A stretch of 64,000 nt of DNA from Isoetes taiwanensis (GCA_021234155.1 JAJEKV010000020.1:1124938-1188937), one strand, 5' to 3'. Counted from the stretch's first letter, positions 45,197-55,739 are shown. Numbers and translations: made by a program. Notes: generated from the sequence alone by a model not told the origin.

Positions 45197-46059
45197 ATTC
45201 GTGGCACCTTCGGGTCGGTCTCACTGATTGCGTTCGGTGCGCATTCTATGACAGCTTCAGAAATTAGCTTAGAATTCGCCTTACACCAGATACCATTGTC
45301 AGTGACTGCGACCCCCAGTTTGTTTTTGGTTTTTGGAATGGTCTTTTGCAACTCTTGCATGTGGAACGTTCGCTCTCTTGCTGACATCACCCAGAGACCA
45401 ATGGGCGAGTGAAGCGCACTAATCAAACATTTGAGCAGTATTTGCGATGCTTCATCAATTATCAGCAGGATTTGCGATGACTGCCCCTGGCTTACAATAA
45501 TTCTGTACATGCTTCCAAAGGCCAGACATCACACTTTATTAATTTCGGCATGCATTCCTGCTGGTCTCCCATTGCTCCTGGATACGACTCAGTCAATCTC
45601 AGTGCCGAGGTCGGGCTCGAGAAGCTCCGCATGCTCCAGGGTGATCTTCAGCACCATCTCCTCCAGGCCCAAGCATGTTATCGTTATCATGCAGATCAGC
45701 AATACCAAGATGCTCCTCCTTTTGCAGTTGGTGATCTTGTTTGGCTCTTGCATCGGGATTTGCCGATAGCTCATCCTTGTAACAAGCTCGATTACCACCG
45801 CTTGGGTCCCTATCGGATCATTGAACGAGTTGTAAGTCACACACTTTGCCAAGTGTGCTACCAATACTTGTTGAAGACATTTTCTTACGTCTTCCTTCAT
45901 ATGCGGGGCTGTTTCGAGGAGGTTTTAGAATGCGCGACACTTCTTGATTCTTGTTCATATATTAGGTTCTTCGCTGATCCTGGCATATTTCCTCCATATT
46001 TTTTGCGTATTTTTCAAGTATTTTCCTTGTTTTGCCGTAGGTTCATGACAGTGGTGTGA
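45180..46059 (+). pseudogene. Ty3/gypsy integrase fragment: core to C-terminus
   Basis: In one frame, with two internal TGA codons, it reads DTIVSDCDPQFVFGFWNGLL, then LLHVERSLS, HHPETNGRVKRTNQTFEQYL, RCFINYQQD, AYNNSVHAS and, to 46059, VGDLVWLLHRDLPIAHPCNK and HRLGPYRIIERV. This is the second half of a gypsy integrase with the C-terminal GPY/F module. The catalytic Glu is Lys (D-35-K), so it is inactive even if the stops are ignored. It complements the minus-strand piece at 43.2-44.1 kb. Confidence 0.8.
45829..45941. repeat. Direct repeat copy 1 (partner at 46152)
   Basis: TTGTAAGTCACACACTTTGC, then CAAGTGTGCTACCAATACTT and GTTGAAGACATT up to GAGGTTTTAGAAT, recurs at 46152-46262. It lies at the 3' end of the integrase frame. 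Confidence 0.75.
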
Positions 46060-46389
46060 CGACCATACGGATCGTATCATATGAACATTATAGTCATATC
46101 ACACGGATGCGAAAGTGTAGTTGCACAAAACAAGGTTTGAACTTGCAACCTTCTAGTTGCAAGTCACACACCTTTGCCAAGTGCGCTACCAATACTTGTT
46201 GAAGACATTGTCTTACGTCTTTATCATATGCGGGGCTATTTCCAGGAGGTTCTAGAATATTCTAGAACCTACATGCATGCACAACGCTTGAAGTGATCTC
46301 ATCCATTGGAGTGGCACAATCCTGACCGTTGCCCTAGATATATAAGGAGGCACTTCTTTCTTGTCAAAGCATTCCGGTTCAAACTGTCA
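46055..46389 (+). repeat. Possible LTR of the second gypsy element
   Basis: The segment runs from TGTGACGACC to ACTGTCA (TG...CA), lies directly after the integrase C-terminus and contains a TATA box (TATATAA near 46339-46345). No second LTR, PBS or target duplication was found, so this is tentative. Confidence 0.3.
46134..46190 (-). mobile_element. tRNA-like SINE head, candidate
   Basis: On the minus strand TAGCGCACTTGGCAAAGG (A-box-like) is followed about 20 bp later by GGTTGCAAGTTCAAACC, close to a pol III B box. The order and spacing suit a tRNA-derived SINE promoter. No poly(A) tail is seen. Confidence 0.4.
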
Positions 46390-46499
46390 TGAACCTATGC
46401 GAAACAAGGAAAATACTTGGAGGAAAATATGCAAGAAATATGGAGGAAATATGCCAAGATCAGTGAAGAATCTAATATGTGAACAAGAATCAAGAGTAC

Positions 46500-48834
46500 A
46501 ATGGCTCAGGACTGGCGTTGAACACTAGTTGCCAATTCACGTTCAAAAGCACTTTGTGTATATGCAAGTGGGAATGTAGGTCGATTCTGGAACCTGATGG
46601 TAAAGGTGAAATCCTCAGGAACAAAGGCTGACATTATGTGAATTTCCAAACGACTCTTTTTTAGATGGTAATCTACAATGCACGGACTTGATTTAGCTTC
46701 CTGCATTTTGATCATCTTCGTTCGCTTTTGAAAAGCCTTTGGGTTATGAGCGATTTGTTGGTGTCTTGGTGTAGCATTACTTAAACCTCTTTTTAATTTC
46801 GATATGCATCTGCATTCCCTGTTATAGTGGTTGTCCTCAAAGATTTTTTGTCAAGCAATAGGTGAGAGGATTCTATTGATCAACTATCTAGCAAAACATG
46901 ACTACTACGATTCTAGAGATCAACTTAGTGTTTATGGAAAACATTCATGCAAATGCAGCATGTTGATGCACATACAATTCAGGACTCGAGAAAATATGCA
47001 AGGGCAAAGAAAAAGCCAGCAAGGCCTTTGTTAGAAGGTTCTCCCTTTCTTTTTCGTAAATCTTATAGGCTTTGGAGCCTTCAAATATTCCCAGATCTTG
47101 GAAGGCTCATTTTCTGTAGCTCTTTTTTATGTTGGCTTGCCTTGAAAAGCTGGAGCAAAAATGCCTGACTATAAGGTTGATTTAAGTTACAAGCATAATA
47201 TTATGACTACAATTGCTAAGAGGCATTGCTTGTAGTTTGATAAATTGCATGTAAATATAATCTGTTCAATCTTGCAATCCTTGCAATCCTTCATCTATTC
47301 ATTAAAGTAGGGGCAAACATGTAAATACCCATATTCTGCGCCTTTCTTAAATGGTTACAACTCTAGATGAGCAAGACAATCTCATGAACTCAGTCAATTT
47401 CTATTAACAAAACCTACATAACAATCACTACATGACAGAGCAACACATTACAACCAGCTCAATCAGTAGCAACTTTACTAATAAAGACAAACACATGAAC
47501 CCATTAAACACACTTTGGGGCCATCAGAGAGCAACCTCTCGTGCGCAGCAGCTTGTTCTTTTATATATACAAATGATTTATCGCGGCGGCTTCAGCCGCT
47601 CGAACATTTCTCTTTACAAACTCAATTATAGAAATAAATTTATTATAATGTTAATTCTGCAACCAACTGATGCTAGTGAAATTTTTGATCAATGCCCTCC
47701 CTGAATTACAAAGATTTGCTCTTTATGATTACTTAAAAGAAGAGATTTGAACTTCCATAACTCAATGGCCATGATAGCAAACCCTGATCCATTCATGTCA
47801 CTTGAAAAGGCTAATTAACGCGCAAGAAGTAACTATCAAAAATCCAGAAATAGAAGTTGAATTTCAAAATCAATGATCTATATCAAGTGGGCACACACTA
47901 AATAAACAGAAACTGAATCTAAACTTTCAAAAGGCTCTTCATAGTCATCCCTAAAGCAAAGTTAGCAACTGGGGGGGAGGCACCAAGTTAACAATGGTTA
48001 ACAAAGGAGCAGAACATTGCAATAAGAAAAGCCAGAACAGGCAGAGAAGGAATTACTTAGAGGAGCTTGTGCCGCACCACTAAAAGGAGCAGAGAATAAC
48101 TCATGAGTAATCTAGTAATAAGGTGTCAGCGACTCTGCAGTGTATGGTGTGGGCAGCAGAGAAGGGCCGACATAGCTATATATGCATATCGGGCTAGTGG
48201 AAGACGCAGAAATTTGAAGCCCCACTTCTATATGCATGCAGTCAGAGCTCAGTATGTACTCAGCATGTCTTATGTTTGCATCTTCGAAACAGTGAGAACC
48301 ATTATGCTTGTACTTTATTCGCAGTTTAATCTCTATTGCTTACTCATTTCAAGGTTTTTAGATTTGTAGCGCCTTAAACTCAATGATTTAGGGTGTAATG
48401 CTGGCTAGAGTGTTCACAAATAGAGGACTTTTTTTTAATGATTGTATAATGGCTTTAGTTTCGCCTGATTATCCAGTGTCCGACTAACCTGCAAGAAGTT
48501 TGAGCTTTTTTAGTGTGTTAGGTGCACTCATGCCATGAACAAGAGTCCAGTGTGTAAAGACTTCCTAGAAACACCAGCATTTTACTTGTTGAAATAGAGA
48601 ATTTCTGACAGGAATAAACAATTCCAGGAAGTCTTCTGGTAAAATATTTGGGTTTTGTTATACCTTTCGGGATGGAATCTAAATGTTCATACTTCATAGG
48701 CCCCATCCGTCTAGCTTAAATTATATAGGAAATATACTTGGTAGATTTTTAGAACTTTTCCCACACTCCAAGAGTCCATTTTTAGGTTAAGAATATGATA
48801 TCATTTGAAGCAAGACTATACTGTTCATGTTGTG
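46500..48834. other. No gene recognised
   Basis: Short frames only, none with family motifs. A 90-codon plus-strand frame at 47432-47704 and an 88-codon frame at 48103-48369 have no supporting context. Confidence 0.45.
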
Positions 48835-50200
48835 ACCCCATTTGAAGATTAGTATTCTTGTTGTTACTCCATTGGAAGAGAATATTCAAATAACTTTCTT
48901 TTTACATGTATCTGATCTGTCTGCTATATACAAAGAAGGGCACGGTGCATTTGCCCAACATTACATTTGGATTAAAAAAATTGTTCTAGAAAAGCAAGCC
49001 AGCATTGGCACTATCTTCTGGCAGCATTGGGACCCGATCTTCACGCCCAAGCATTAAAGCCACATATTGATGAAACAATTCACCATTCATTCTCTGTTCT
49101 ACTGGCAATCTCAAAGTTCGTTGAATCATGGCATCCATGTCGTTGTAGACAGATGCACAGGCTCTGTACATCTCAAACACCATTCCGACTTGAGCATCAT
49201 GCGAAAAACTGCTGCTGAAGAACGCCATTATGCTGCACACTGTTGCAATTAATGAAGGATTGAATTTTGTGACTAAAACCCCAACAACTGCAGCCGCTGC
49301 AGCACACAACGCCATAGCCGGTGCAGCAACAGCTAGTAGCTTGTTTAGCTTAAGGGCTCTTTCTCCCAAAACCACGTATTCCTCAATATCTTTTTCTCTA
49401 ATCCGCTCTGCTACCTTCTTCAAATCTTCTGCTATTTCTGGAGTCCATCCATTGCAAGGATTGGTGACTGGAATTTCAGGCATGGATTCGTCTACATGGG
49501 TAAATCGGATTGGGAAAAGCCCTTTGGGAAATTTGTCGAGTGCGTTTGGAGTGAGAGGAAGGGGAAAAGACTGGGCAATTTTTTGCAATCTGTGGTTTTT
49601 ATCTTGCCAAAATGCCTGAGCATCTTCTCTGAGACTGGGATGGATTGAAAGAGTGCCTTCGATTTCTTTGACAAGAGATTTGATGAATCTAGAAGCGCCT
49701 CTCTGCTCCTCTGCAAGCTGGGAAGGTTGAAAATGATTAATCCCCACCATCATAGCTGCAGATATGGAGTTTAAGAGTGCCACGGCAATTGCAGAGGTGG
49801 GATTTGAACAATTCAATGCTGCAACAATTGCTGCAGATACAGTGGCGAGACTTATGGTGCCCTGAAACAATTGGTTCCAGTTATCCCTTTGCTCGCCAAT
49901 ATTGTGATGCATCTGGGCTCTGTCTGCTGCCATGACTGCAAGCTGCCTCACTTTGGCCTCCATCATTCGATCCTTTTCACCATCTTTGAAATTGCACCAT
50001 CCTTTTCCAGATTGAGGAGAAATAGGCACGTCCCAGAACTCAGGCAAGGCCGGGTCAAATATTTTGTATGTTGGTCTCATTTTGGATGCTGCAACAACTA
50101 ATTTAACCATTTTCTTCTCTCCTAGCCTCGTCATGTTGGGATTAAACGCTTGTGGAAAAGGAGCTAAAGCCCCTGATTTCTTCAAGGAACTAGGATAACA
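48835..50200 (-). repeat. Inverted duplication, left arm
   Basis: Contains most of the 418-aa gene and about 150 bp of its 3' flank. It matches 56205-57600 in opposite orientation. Similarity is high from the central coding region through the 3' UTR and fades toward the 5' ends. Confidence 0.9.
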
Positions 50201-50242
50201 CCCAGCTTTATTCATCAGGCTGCTTTTCAGAACGACAGCCAT
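48986..50242 (-). CDS. At4g22030-type plant protein ('probable F-box protein'), paralogue A
   Basis: An intact single-exon gene of 418 aa from the ATG at 50242. The N-terminal 55 residues are basic and serine-rich with almost no acidic residues, like a plastid transit peptide. MMEAKVRQLAVMAADRAQMH then NIGEQRDNWN (about 93-124) is the signature I recall from the Arabidopsis At4g22030 group. Small-residue hydrophobic stretches at about 130-167 and 302-344 could be membrane segments or buried helices. Database records call the family F-box, but I see no F-box motif, so that label should be doubted. Function is unknown. A TATA box lies 85 bp upstream. It has a divergent paralogue 5.9 kb away. 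Confidence 0.85.
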   Translation of the reverse strand: MAVVLKSSLMNKAGCYPSSLKKSGALAPFPQAFNPNMTRLGEKKMVKLVVAASKMRPTYKIFDPALPEFWDVPISPQSGKGWCNFKDGEKDRMMEAKVRQLAVMAADRAQMHHNIGEQRDNWNQLFQGTISLATVSAAIVAALNCSNPTSAIAVALLNSISAAMMVGINHFQPSQLAEEQRGASRFIKSLVKEIEGTLSIHPSLREDAQAFWQDKNHRLQKIAQSFPLPLTPNALDKFPKGLFPIRFTHVDESMPEIPVTNPCNGWTPEIAEDLKKVAERIREKDIEEYVVLGERALKLNKLLAVAAPAMALCAAAAAVVGVLVTKFNPSLIATVCSIMAFFSSSFSHDAQVGMVFEMYRACASVYNDMDAMIQRTLRLPVEQRMNGELFHQYVALMLGREDRVPMLPEDSANAGLLF

Positions 50243-50326
50243 TTTACTTAGTGCTGATTTCTTGAATCAACGAGAATGTTGAATATGTGAGTGCGCCTTT
50301 GTGGATTGCAGAAATATATGTTGGGC

Positions 50327-50334
50327 TTTTTATA
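50327..50334 (-). promoter_or_regulatory. TATA box of paralogue A
   Basis: TATAAAAA on the minus strand, 85 bp before the ATG at 50242. This fits a transcription start about 50 bp upstream of the coding sequence. Confidence 0.65.
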
Positions 50335-50349
50335 GAACGATGAGCACCT

Positions 50350-51130
50350 GCACCTGCAGGAAGAACTGGAACTGTTACGAAAGAAGCGGGCTGCTTCCTG
50401 TACTTTTGAAATTTTCTTCATGATATATATAACCTGCATATCTGATGTTAACCTATATGTTCCAACATTATGGTCATAACTTATCACGTTTTGCACGTGA
50501 TTTGAACGGATTCTCTGGTAGTTATGCTTGTCTTGTTTAACTATGACATTTTCAATCTATGTTAGTTACATGACCTTTCCACATGTTGCATTTTTTGCTC
50601 ATATCTTATGGCAGTATCGAAAACGTCACACTTTTTTGTCCAATATATGCCTTTCAATCAAGTCCATATTTTCAAAGTTCCTATTGGAATAGAAGAAATT
50701 ATCCACATATGGCATTTCAGAAAGTCCACATTTTGGCATTGGTAGGAAACATCCACATCCGCCATTCATTCAAGTCTTTATTTGCAAAGCTCCGCTAGCC
50801 TATAATAGTCCATATACTTAAAAAGCATTCAAACTCATTGAAATTATTTGTGAACATTATGGTCAAACTATATTCAGTTCTCTAATTCAACCCCGATGAT
50901 GACTTTAAGGTGCTTATTTAAATTTCCTAGAATTATATTTGATTTAATAGTTTAGAAGGATGCAAAAATATAATGGTGAAACTCTCTTGGCGTAAAAAAA
51001 TTCCTCCTCCTCCAAAAGCCCAATCTTCTTCTTCCCCTTTTTTTTAAGAGTTGATAAAATGATGTTTTTAGTAATAGGTAAGTCATTCTTCTTTGTATCG
51101 TATCCACAAATTGGTTATAAAGTTTGTCGA
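50350..51130. other. Intergenic, no feature recognised
   Basis: AT-rich upstream sequence of paralogue A. No gene or clear repeat is seen. Confidence 0.4.
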
Positions 51131-51149
51131 ACAAACAAACTAAACTAAT

Positions 51150-51478
51150 AGTAGGGGAGGCTTGGGGTGGAGGGTTGTGTGTCTGAGATGAAGGCGAACG
51201 AAAGAATAAAAGGTAGTCAAAATAACTCGGGACACTCTAGGAATGCAATTCTATTCCAAAGTTCTTAAGTTTAGGAATGAACAAAGATAACTACAATGCA
51301 ATATATTTGAATAGAGAAAACTAGATAGGAACAAGCTTCCCTCCGTAGCTTATATGTATAACAGACACGACTCTTTTGAACTTATGCGACTCTCTAGATT
51401 AGACTGCCACATCATATGATGATGTGGCTATGGATGATGAGGTGGAGGTTGACCATATATCAACACCCTCCCTCAAAC
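51150..51478 (-). mobile_element. Possible LTR with adjacent polypurine tract
   Basis: On the minus strand GTTTGAGGGAGGG (51466-51478) is followed by TGTTGATATATGG, the usual polypurine tract to LTR junction of plant Ty1/copia elements. A TATA-like TATACATATAAG lies within the following 150 bp. The other LTR end, PBS and coding domains were not found, so this is a fragment at best. Confidence 0.35.
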
Positions 51479-52462
51479 TACAGCTATATCATCCATAGTT
51501 GTCATGTCCAGGCTCTGAGTGAGCCCTCTTTGGGTCTTTGGCTTTGGTTGTTTTTAACAAAAAAATATGCTAAACTTCTCTTCAAACCATGTTGCAAGCA
51601 AGTAAAACAACACATAGCAAAATCATGAAGATTAAAGAGAGATGTTTTGAATCCGCTCATGAGCATTAAGAACTACATGCTGTAGAAGCCATCCAAAAAT
51701 ATGATGCCACATGCAAGAGCAGTCTCAACCATAACATCCCCCTCTAATTTATGTTTCACAATGACAGAATGTGCATGCTTTTCTTGGTGCATGCTAAAAG
51801 GATTGTATAAATTATTTGGCAAGATACTCTCAATCTGCATTTGCTGGAAAATATGGAAGGGCTCTTAGTAAGACCTATTTTGAGCATATGTAGAAATAAT
51901 GATGGTCCAAGAAACCACATTTGCTCCCTTATCCTACATCTATGCCCTGCCATCTCTGCCATCTCTGCATAGATCTGCATCTTTTCCTTTGTGATATCTT
52001 CCTAGCATGAAGGCATTGTAAGACACCATTGCACATTAGCAATACTAACACATATTCCATAATTTGTTTTCAGGACTTTCATCACAAGCTATGCCATCTT
52101 TGTCTAATAATCAACTAGCCCTTTCAAGGCTGACATCTTTGTCTAATAATGAACTACAACCCATTTAAGGCTGACATTTGGGAAAAATCTTGAACTACTG
52201 CATCATTAAAAGCTTATCCTTCTCCAGGAGCAAATTAAACTTGGTAACAAAATTTGCAGGTTGAGCATCTGACGTACCTTTGTTGCATGTGTCCTCTTGT
52301 TTCTACATCTAAAACAGCCAAAGAATGCATGAACCAAAGGCGGCTACCATTTTGTGCATGAGATTGGACCTTATCTGGGGTATAGTCTGTTAAAGTACGC
52401 CATCCCCAGCCCTCTTCATGTCCAGCTGTCTTGCTATGAATATATTGTATGCATAGTTGCAC
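51479..52462. other. No gene recognised
   Basis: May include internal sequence of the retroelement fragment above, but no coding domain could be read. Confidence 0.35.
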
Positions 52463-52650
52463 AAATTAGCACAGTTGCACAGTTACTTAAATAAGAGCTA
52501 ATCACATAAGATTAAGCAGCTGAGATTAATGATGCACGTAGTATCCCATGCGAACTAAATTAGCACAGTTGCACAGTTACTTAAATAAGAGCTAATCACA
52601 TAAGGTTAAGCAGCTGAGATTAATGATGCACGTAGTATCCCATGCGAACT
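52463..52650. repeat. Near-perfect 94-bp tandem duplication
   Basis: Units 52463-52556 and 52557-52650 (AAATTAGCACAGTTGCACAG and so on) differ at about one base (ATAAGATT versus ATAAGGTT). This is a recent duplication. Confidence 0.9.
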
Positions 52651-53587
52651 GCATATAAACTCAAGCTCAGGCCAAGAGCTGGAAATAGAATGACCCATTG
52701 ACTTATATTTATTCTTCTCCAAGCATCCACATATTGCATCCATGTGCTCTGAGGTATACAAAACATTTCTGATGTTACTTACTGTACAAACAAAGCAGAG
52801 GCAGATCATTTGAGAAGGTTTTTTTTAGCCATCTTTCACATGCTTATGCCATGAAATCTAAAAAATCCGCAGCTTTTCTAGATCTGAGATTTGCCTTTGA
52901 CATCATTCCGACCCAAATTTGTTACACCTTTCTATGCTGACGATGTCAACCTCCTGGCCTATTTAAGGTTTTTCCCTCGAAAACCCTTCGGAACGGGGGT
53001 TTTTTAATCCTGGCAGTAATACGCTTGCTGCTCTCTTTTTGTTTGGGTCACATATGCCAATTGGTCTTCGTGGACGATAAAAAAATCTATTCTATTATTC
53101 TATTCTTTTCCAATCCTTGGCTTCTAATCAAAATTGAGACAAAAGCAGAGGACTTGATGTGCGAAATTGTTGTCATGCCGCTAAAGATCAGCCTTTGGAC
53201 TTGTTATTATCTGCTTCGTCCTGGAATGAATTTGCCACAAGAAAAACCTTCAGAAATCACAGATTTACAAATGCTACATGAGTGCTTTAGCATAAGATAT
53301 ATCTCCAGCCCTCTTCTGCAATGGCCAAAATATGAAGGCATGAATTTGATTAGGACTGAGGCTCTACGCATAGGCAAATCCAAAATAAGTAGTGCCAATA
53401 TATCTATTGCTACCACGATCTTTTCTTATGTCCATGGAAACCTATTTACCCTAAGAAAATTTTCTTCCTTGAAAAACATCAAACCTTCTTCAAAAGAATC
53501 AGACAAACTCTGGCCGCACCAAAAACCCCATGGATCGAGAGATTGACAAAACCCTAAAATTTTTCTCACACCAAAATTTCCTAGCCA

Positions 53588-53605
53588 CGGTATAGATTTA
53601 TACCA
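53588..53605. repeat. Isolated copy of the GGTATA palindrome
   Basis: CGGTATAGATTTATACCA, one change in the core, about 180 bp before the main array. Confidence 0.7.
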
Positions 53606-53775
53606 TCCAGATCCATTCGGGATGTAGACTAGATTTTGCCTCGTTATAGCCAAGCAATGCCATGTTTCATCCATGCAGTGTCATGTTATAACCATAAATA
53701 AAGTTCCATTTGATGAAATTTCTATGCGTAAATAATGTAAAGCTTTATATTACAAAAACGTTCGAAAGAGAGCTT

Positions 53776-53975
53776 GTGGTATAAAATTTATACCACGGCA
53801 TGGTATAAATTTATACCGCTTGAGCTCACATGCGGTATAAATTTATACCGCTCGAGTTCTCTTCCTGTATACATTTTTACCATTTGAGATCACGCGGTAT
53901 AAATTTATACCGTTTAGTGCAAAACAATATGAATCTATACCTCTTAAGCTCCCGAACGGTATAAATTTATACCGT
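53776..53975. repeat. Array of GGTATAAATTTATACC palindromes, period about 31 bp
   Basis: Perfect or near-perfect palindromes occur at 53776-53796 (one extra A), 53802-53817, 53832-53851 (GCGGTATAAATTTATACCGC), 53895-53912 and 53956-53975 (ACGGTATAAATTTATACCGT). Decayed copies lie near 53866-53884 and 53925-53943. Centres are 24-33 bp apart. The flanking base pairs vary but stay complementary within a copy (GC...GC, AC...GT). Spacers share a GAGCTC/GAGNTC word. Each core holds TATAAA on both strands. Confidence 0.9.
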
Positions 53976-53999
53976 CCGATGACGTGGGGAAAATTAAAG

Positions 54000-54680
54000 C
54001 CTGCGAACTCGTACTAAAATTACATCCTTTTATGAAAGGGTCGAGTTGTATGGTTACCTGGCCATGTCCGCGTACAAAATTATATAGCAAGTCGGCAACA
54101 CATTTTAGAGCAACTATATAGGTTGTGACTCAAATAATACTAAGGTCACAATGCGGGTTGGGTGAACCACCCAAAAAAGTTGTTAGAGATGTGATGAAGT
54201 TTTATTAGTAGACAGTGATGAGGAAGATCCACTTTTGATAGTGAGGCAGAGGACATGAATAGCTTTGGTGATCATGGTCTCAACGAGTTAGACGAAGACG
54301 AGTTAGTCAACGATTTACGATTTTGTCATAAATTTGTAGTGATTTTGGAAACTCTAAATACCATACTTTTTTCTTGCTCTAGTGCAATTGTTGTTTCTTT
54401 GAATGTCAAATTTTCTAGGGTCCTTAAATTTTAGTATTTCTTGTATCAAACTAGGGGGCAAAAATAGGGTATCAAACAATTTTATATGTATCCTAAGCTC
54501 AATTAGAAGCTCAAAAATGGTCTAAAATGTTGAAGTTGTCACACTTATCACAAATAGACTGCGAAAATGGACCTTTTTTGGGGAATTTTGGGAATCTTTT
54601 GAAGATTCCTTTGAAAGTGCATTTGGAGTAAATAAATGCGTTTCATTTAAACTTTGTTTTTGTCACTAGTAATGTCATTT
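54000..54680. other. No gene recognised
   Basis: Low-complexity intergenic DNA with no motif that could be supported. Confidence 0.4.
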
Positions 54681-54688
54681 ACAATTCC

Positions 54689-54757
54689 TTCGTAGGACTT
54701 GACCCTACAATCTTCAGATTGTGAGCCTGATGAGCTAACCATTACTCTATCTCGCGA
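54689..54757 (-). tRNA. tRNA pseudogene, organellar initiator-Met type
   Basis: The minus strand reads GCGAGATAGAGTAATGGTTA, then GCTC (D arm), TCAGG-CTCACAA-TCTGA (anticodon arm) and GTAGG-GTCAAGT-CCTAC (T arm, perfect stem). The order and sizes fit a class I tRNA, and the text is close to plant organellar tRNA-fMet as I recall it. The anticodon would be CAC instead of CAU. The 3' acceptor strand does not pair with the 5' strand, so it is a relic, perhaps from inserted organelle DNA. Confidence 0.55.
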
Positions 54758-54984
54758 GGGGGTGTGTATCTCTCTGCATGCGAAGTGAAATCGTGAGCTA
54801 TTAGTGTAAGATTTACATTTAAAAGAACCAATGTAGCTGTAGAAACTTGATCTGAAACATAGAAAATTCATATTCAATTGATCGAGACATTTATCTCTGA
54901 GTCTCATTATAATTAACAAGAGGAAAAAAGATCGCTGGGCAACCCACAGTGAGACAACACCTTATTTCATTCCTTATTTCACTG

Positions 54985-55165
54985 GTCATATTGTGGCCCA
55001 TGGGAGATAGCATAGGTTATAGCCAATTGCCATTTTTACCATCCAATATAGTCAAAGGCTGTAGAATATTTGTTCTGTTACGGTGTCTTTGGTAAGCTTA
55101 TTGACCTTGCAATTTGTTGGAAAAGACATGGTGCTAGTTTGACTATTAAATTCCTCCTTTGATCC
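54985..55165. repeat. Direct repeat copy 1 upstream of paralogue B
   Basis: CAATTGCCATTTTTACCATC, then CAATATAGTCAAAGGCTGTA up to GGTGCTAGTTTGACTATTAA, recurs at 55740-55935 in the same orientation. Confidence 0.75.
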
Positions 55166-55223
55166 TTCTTCAGTTCTGCCTGCGTCTTTGATTTGGCCAA
55201 TTTCGCCGGCATGGAAGTGATCC

Positions 55224-55247
55224 CATTCTATTCTATTCTATTCTATT
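55224..55247. repeat. ATTCT microsatellite
   Basis: Four to five tandem ATTCT units. Confidence 0.85.
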
Positions 55248-55416
55248 TTGTGGATAAATAAGTGGATAAATAAGGAAAGACACATAAAAAAAAGGACCAT
55301 CAAAATCCCTATAAGGGTTGGGATTTCTGCACCATTACTGTGTAGTAAGAAGAAGGGATTCAAGAGTGCGGGAAATACCTCTGGAATATCTGAGGCCAAA
55401 GCAAGGATATGTGTTG

Positions 55417-55656
55417 TGATGTAGAATGGCATGGCGGAAGCCATTCTTGCTGCCCCCATGACCTGTAGAATCCCAGAGCGCCGTGTACCAGATTCTACAG
55501 CTCATGGGGCCAGCAAGAATTGCTGACCCTATGCCATTGTACTACGTCAAGGCAAGAAGAGCCGGATTCTACAGGTTTTGTGGACTCACTTTTTCATTCT
55601 TGACAAGAATGATCAGAGTATCAGGCAAGAACGCAGACCCACTTGCCTTGACGTAT
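55417..55656. repeat. Compound foldback region
   Basis: Arms 55417-55472 and 55491-55548 are imperfect inverted copies around an 18-base loop (GTAGAATGGCAT ... CTGTAGAATC / GATTCTACAG ... ATGCCATTGTAC). A second pair, TACGTCAAGGCAAG and CTTGCCTTGACGTA (55543-55656), encloses a small hairpin TCATTCTTG-A-CAAGAATGA. It is MITE-like, but no target duplication was established. Confidence 0.7.
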
Positions 55657-55739
55657 TTGGGTGGCCAATACTATTTGGGGGCCCTCCCTCTTCTGCATAA
55701 TTGAGTCCCACCCCCAAACACCTACAACCAATTTTTTTA

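Larger units (their letters stand above)
45942..46494. repeat. Large inverted repeat, arms of about 110 bp
   Basis: Left arm 45942-46051 and right arm 46384-46494 are imperfect reverse complements, from CTTGATTCTTGTTCA...GTTCATGACAG to CTGTCATGAAC...TGAACAAGAATCAAG. The 332-bp spacer holds a tRNA-like segment and a TATATAAGG. It may be two LTR ends in opposite orientation or a foldback element. Confidence 0.75.

Noticed and set aside
47432-48369. Two plus-strand ORFs of about 90 codons
   Set aside because: No motif, no splice context and composition like the surrounding non-coding DNA.
49230-49619. 129-codon frames opposite both paralogues
   Set aside because: The same antisense frame occurs in both copies only because the coding strands are nearly identical. 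It has no independent evidence.
53776-53975. CRISPR array
   Set aside because: The repeats are regular, but spacing is only about 31 bp including the repeat, spacers are similar rather than unique, and this is plant nuclear DNA with no cas genes.
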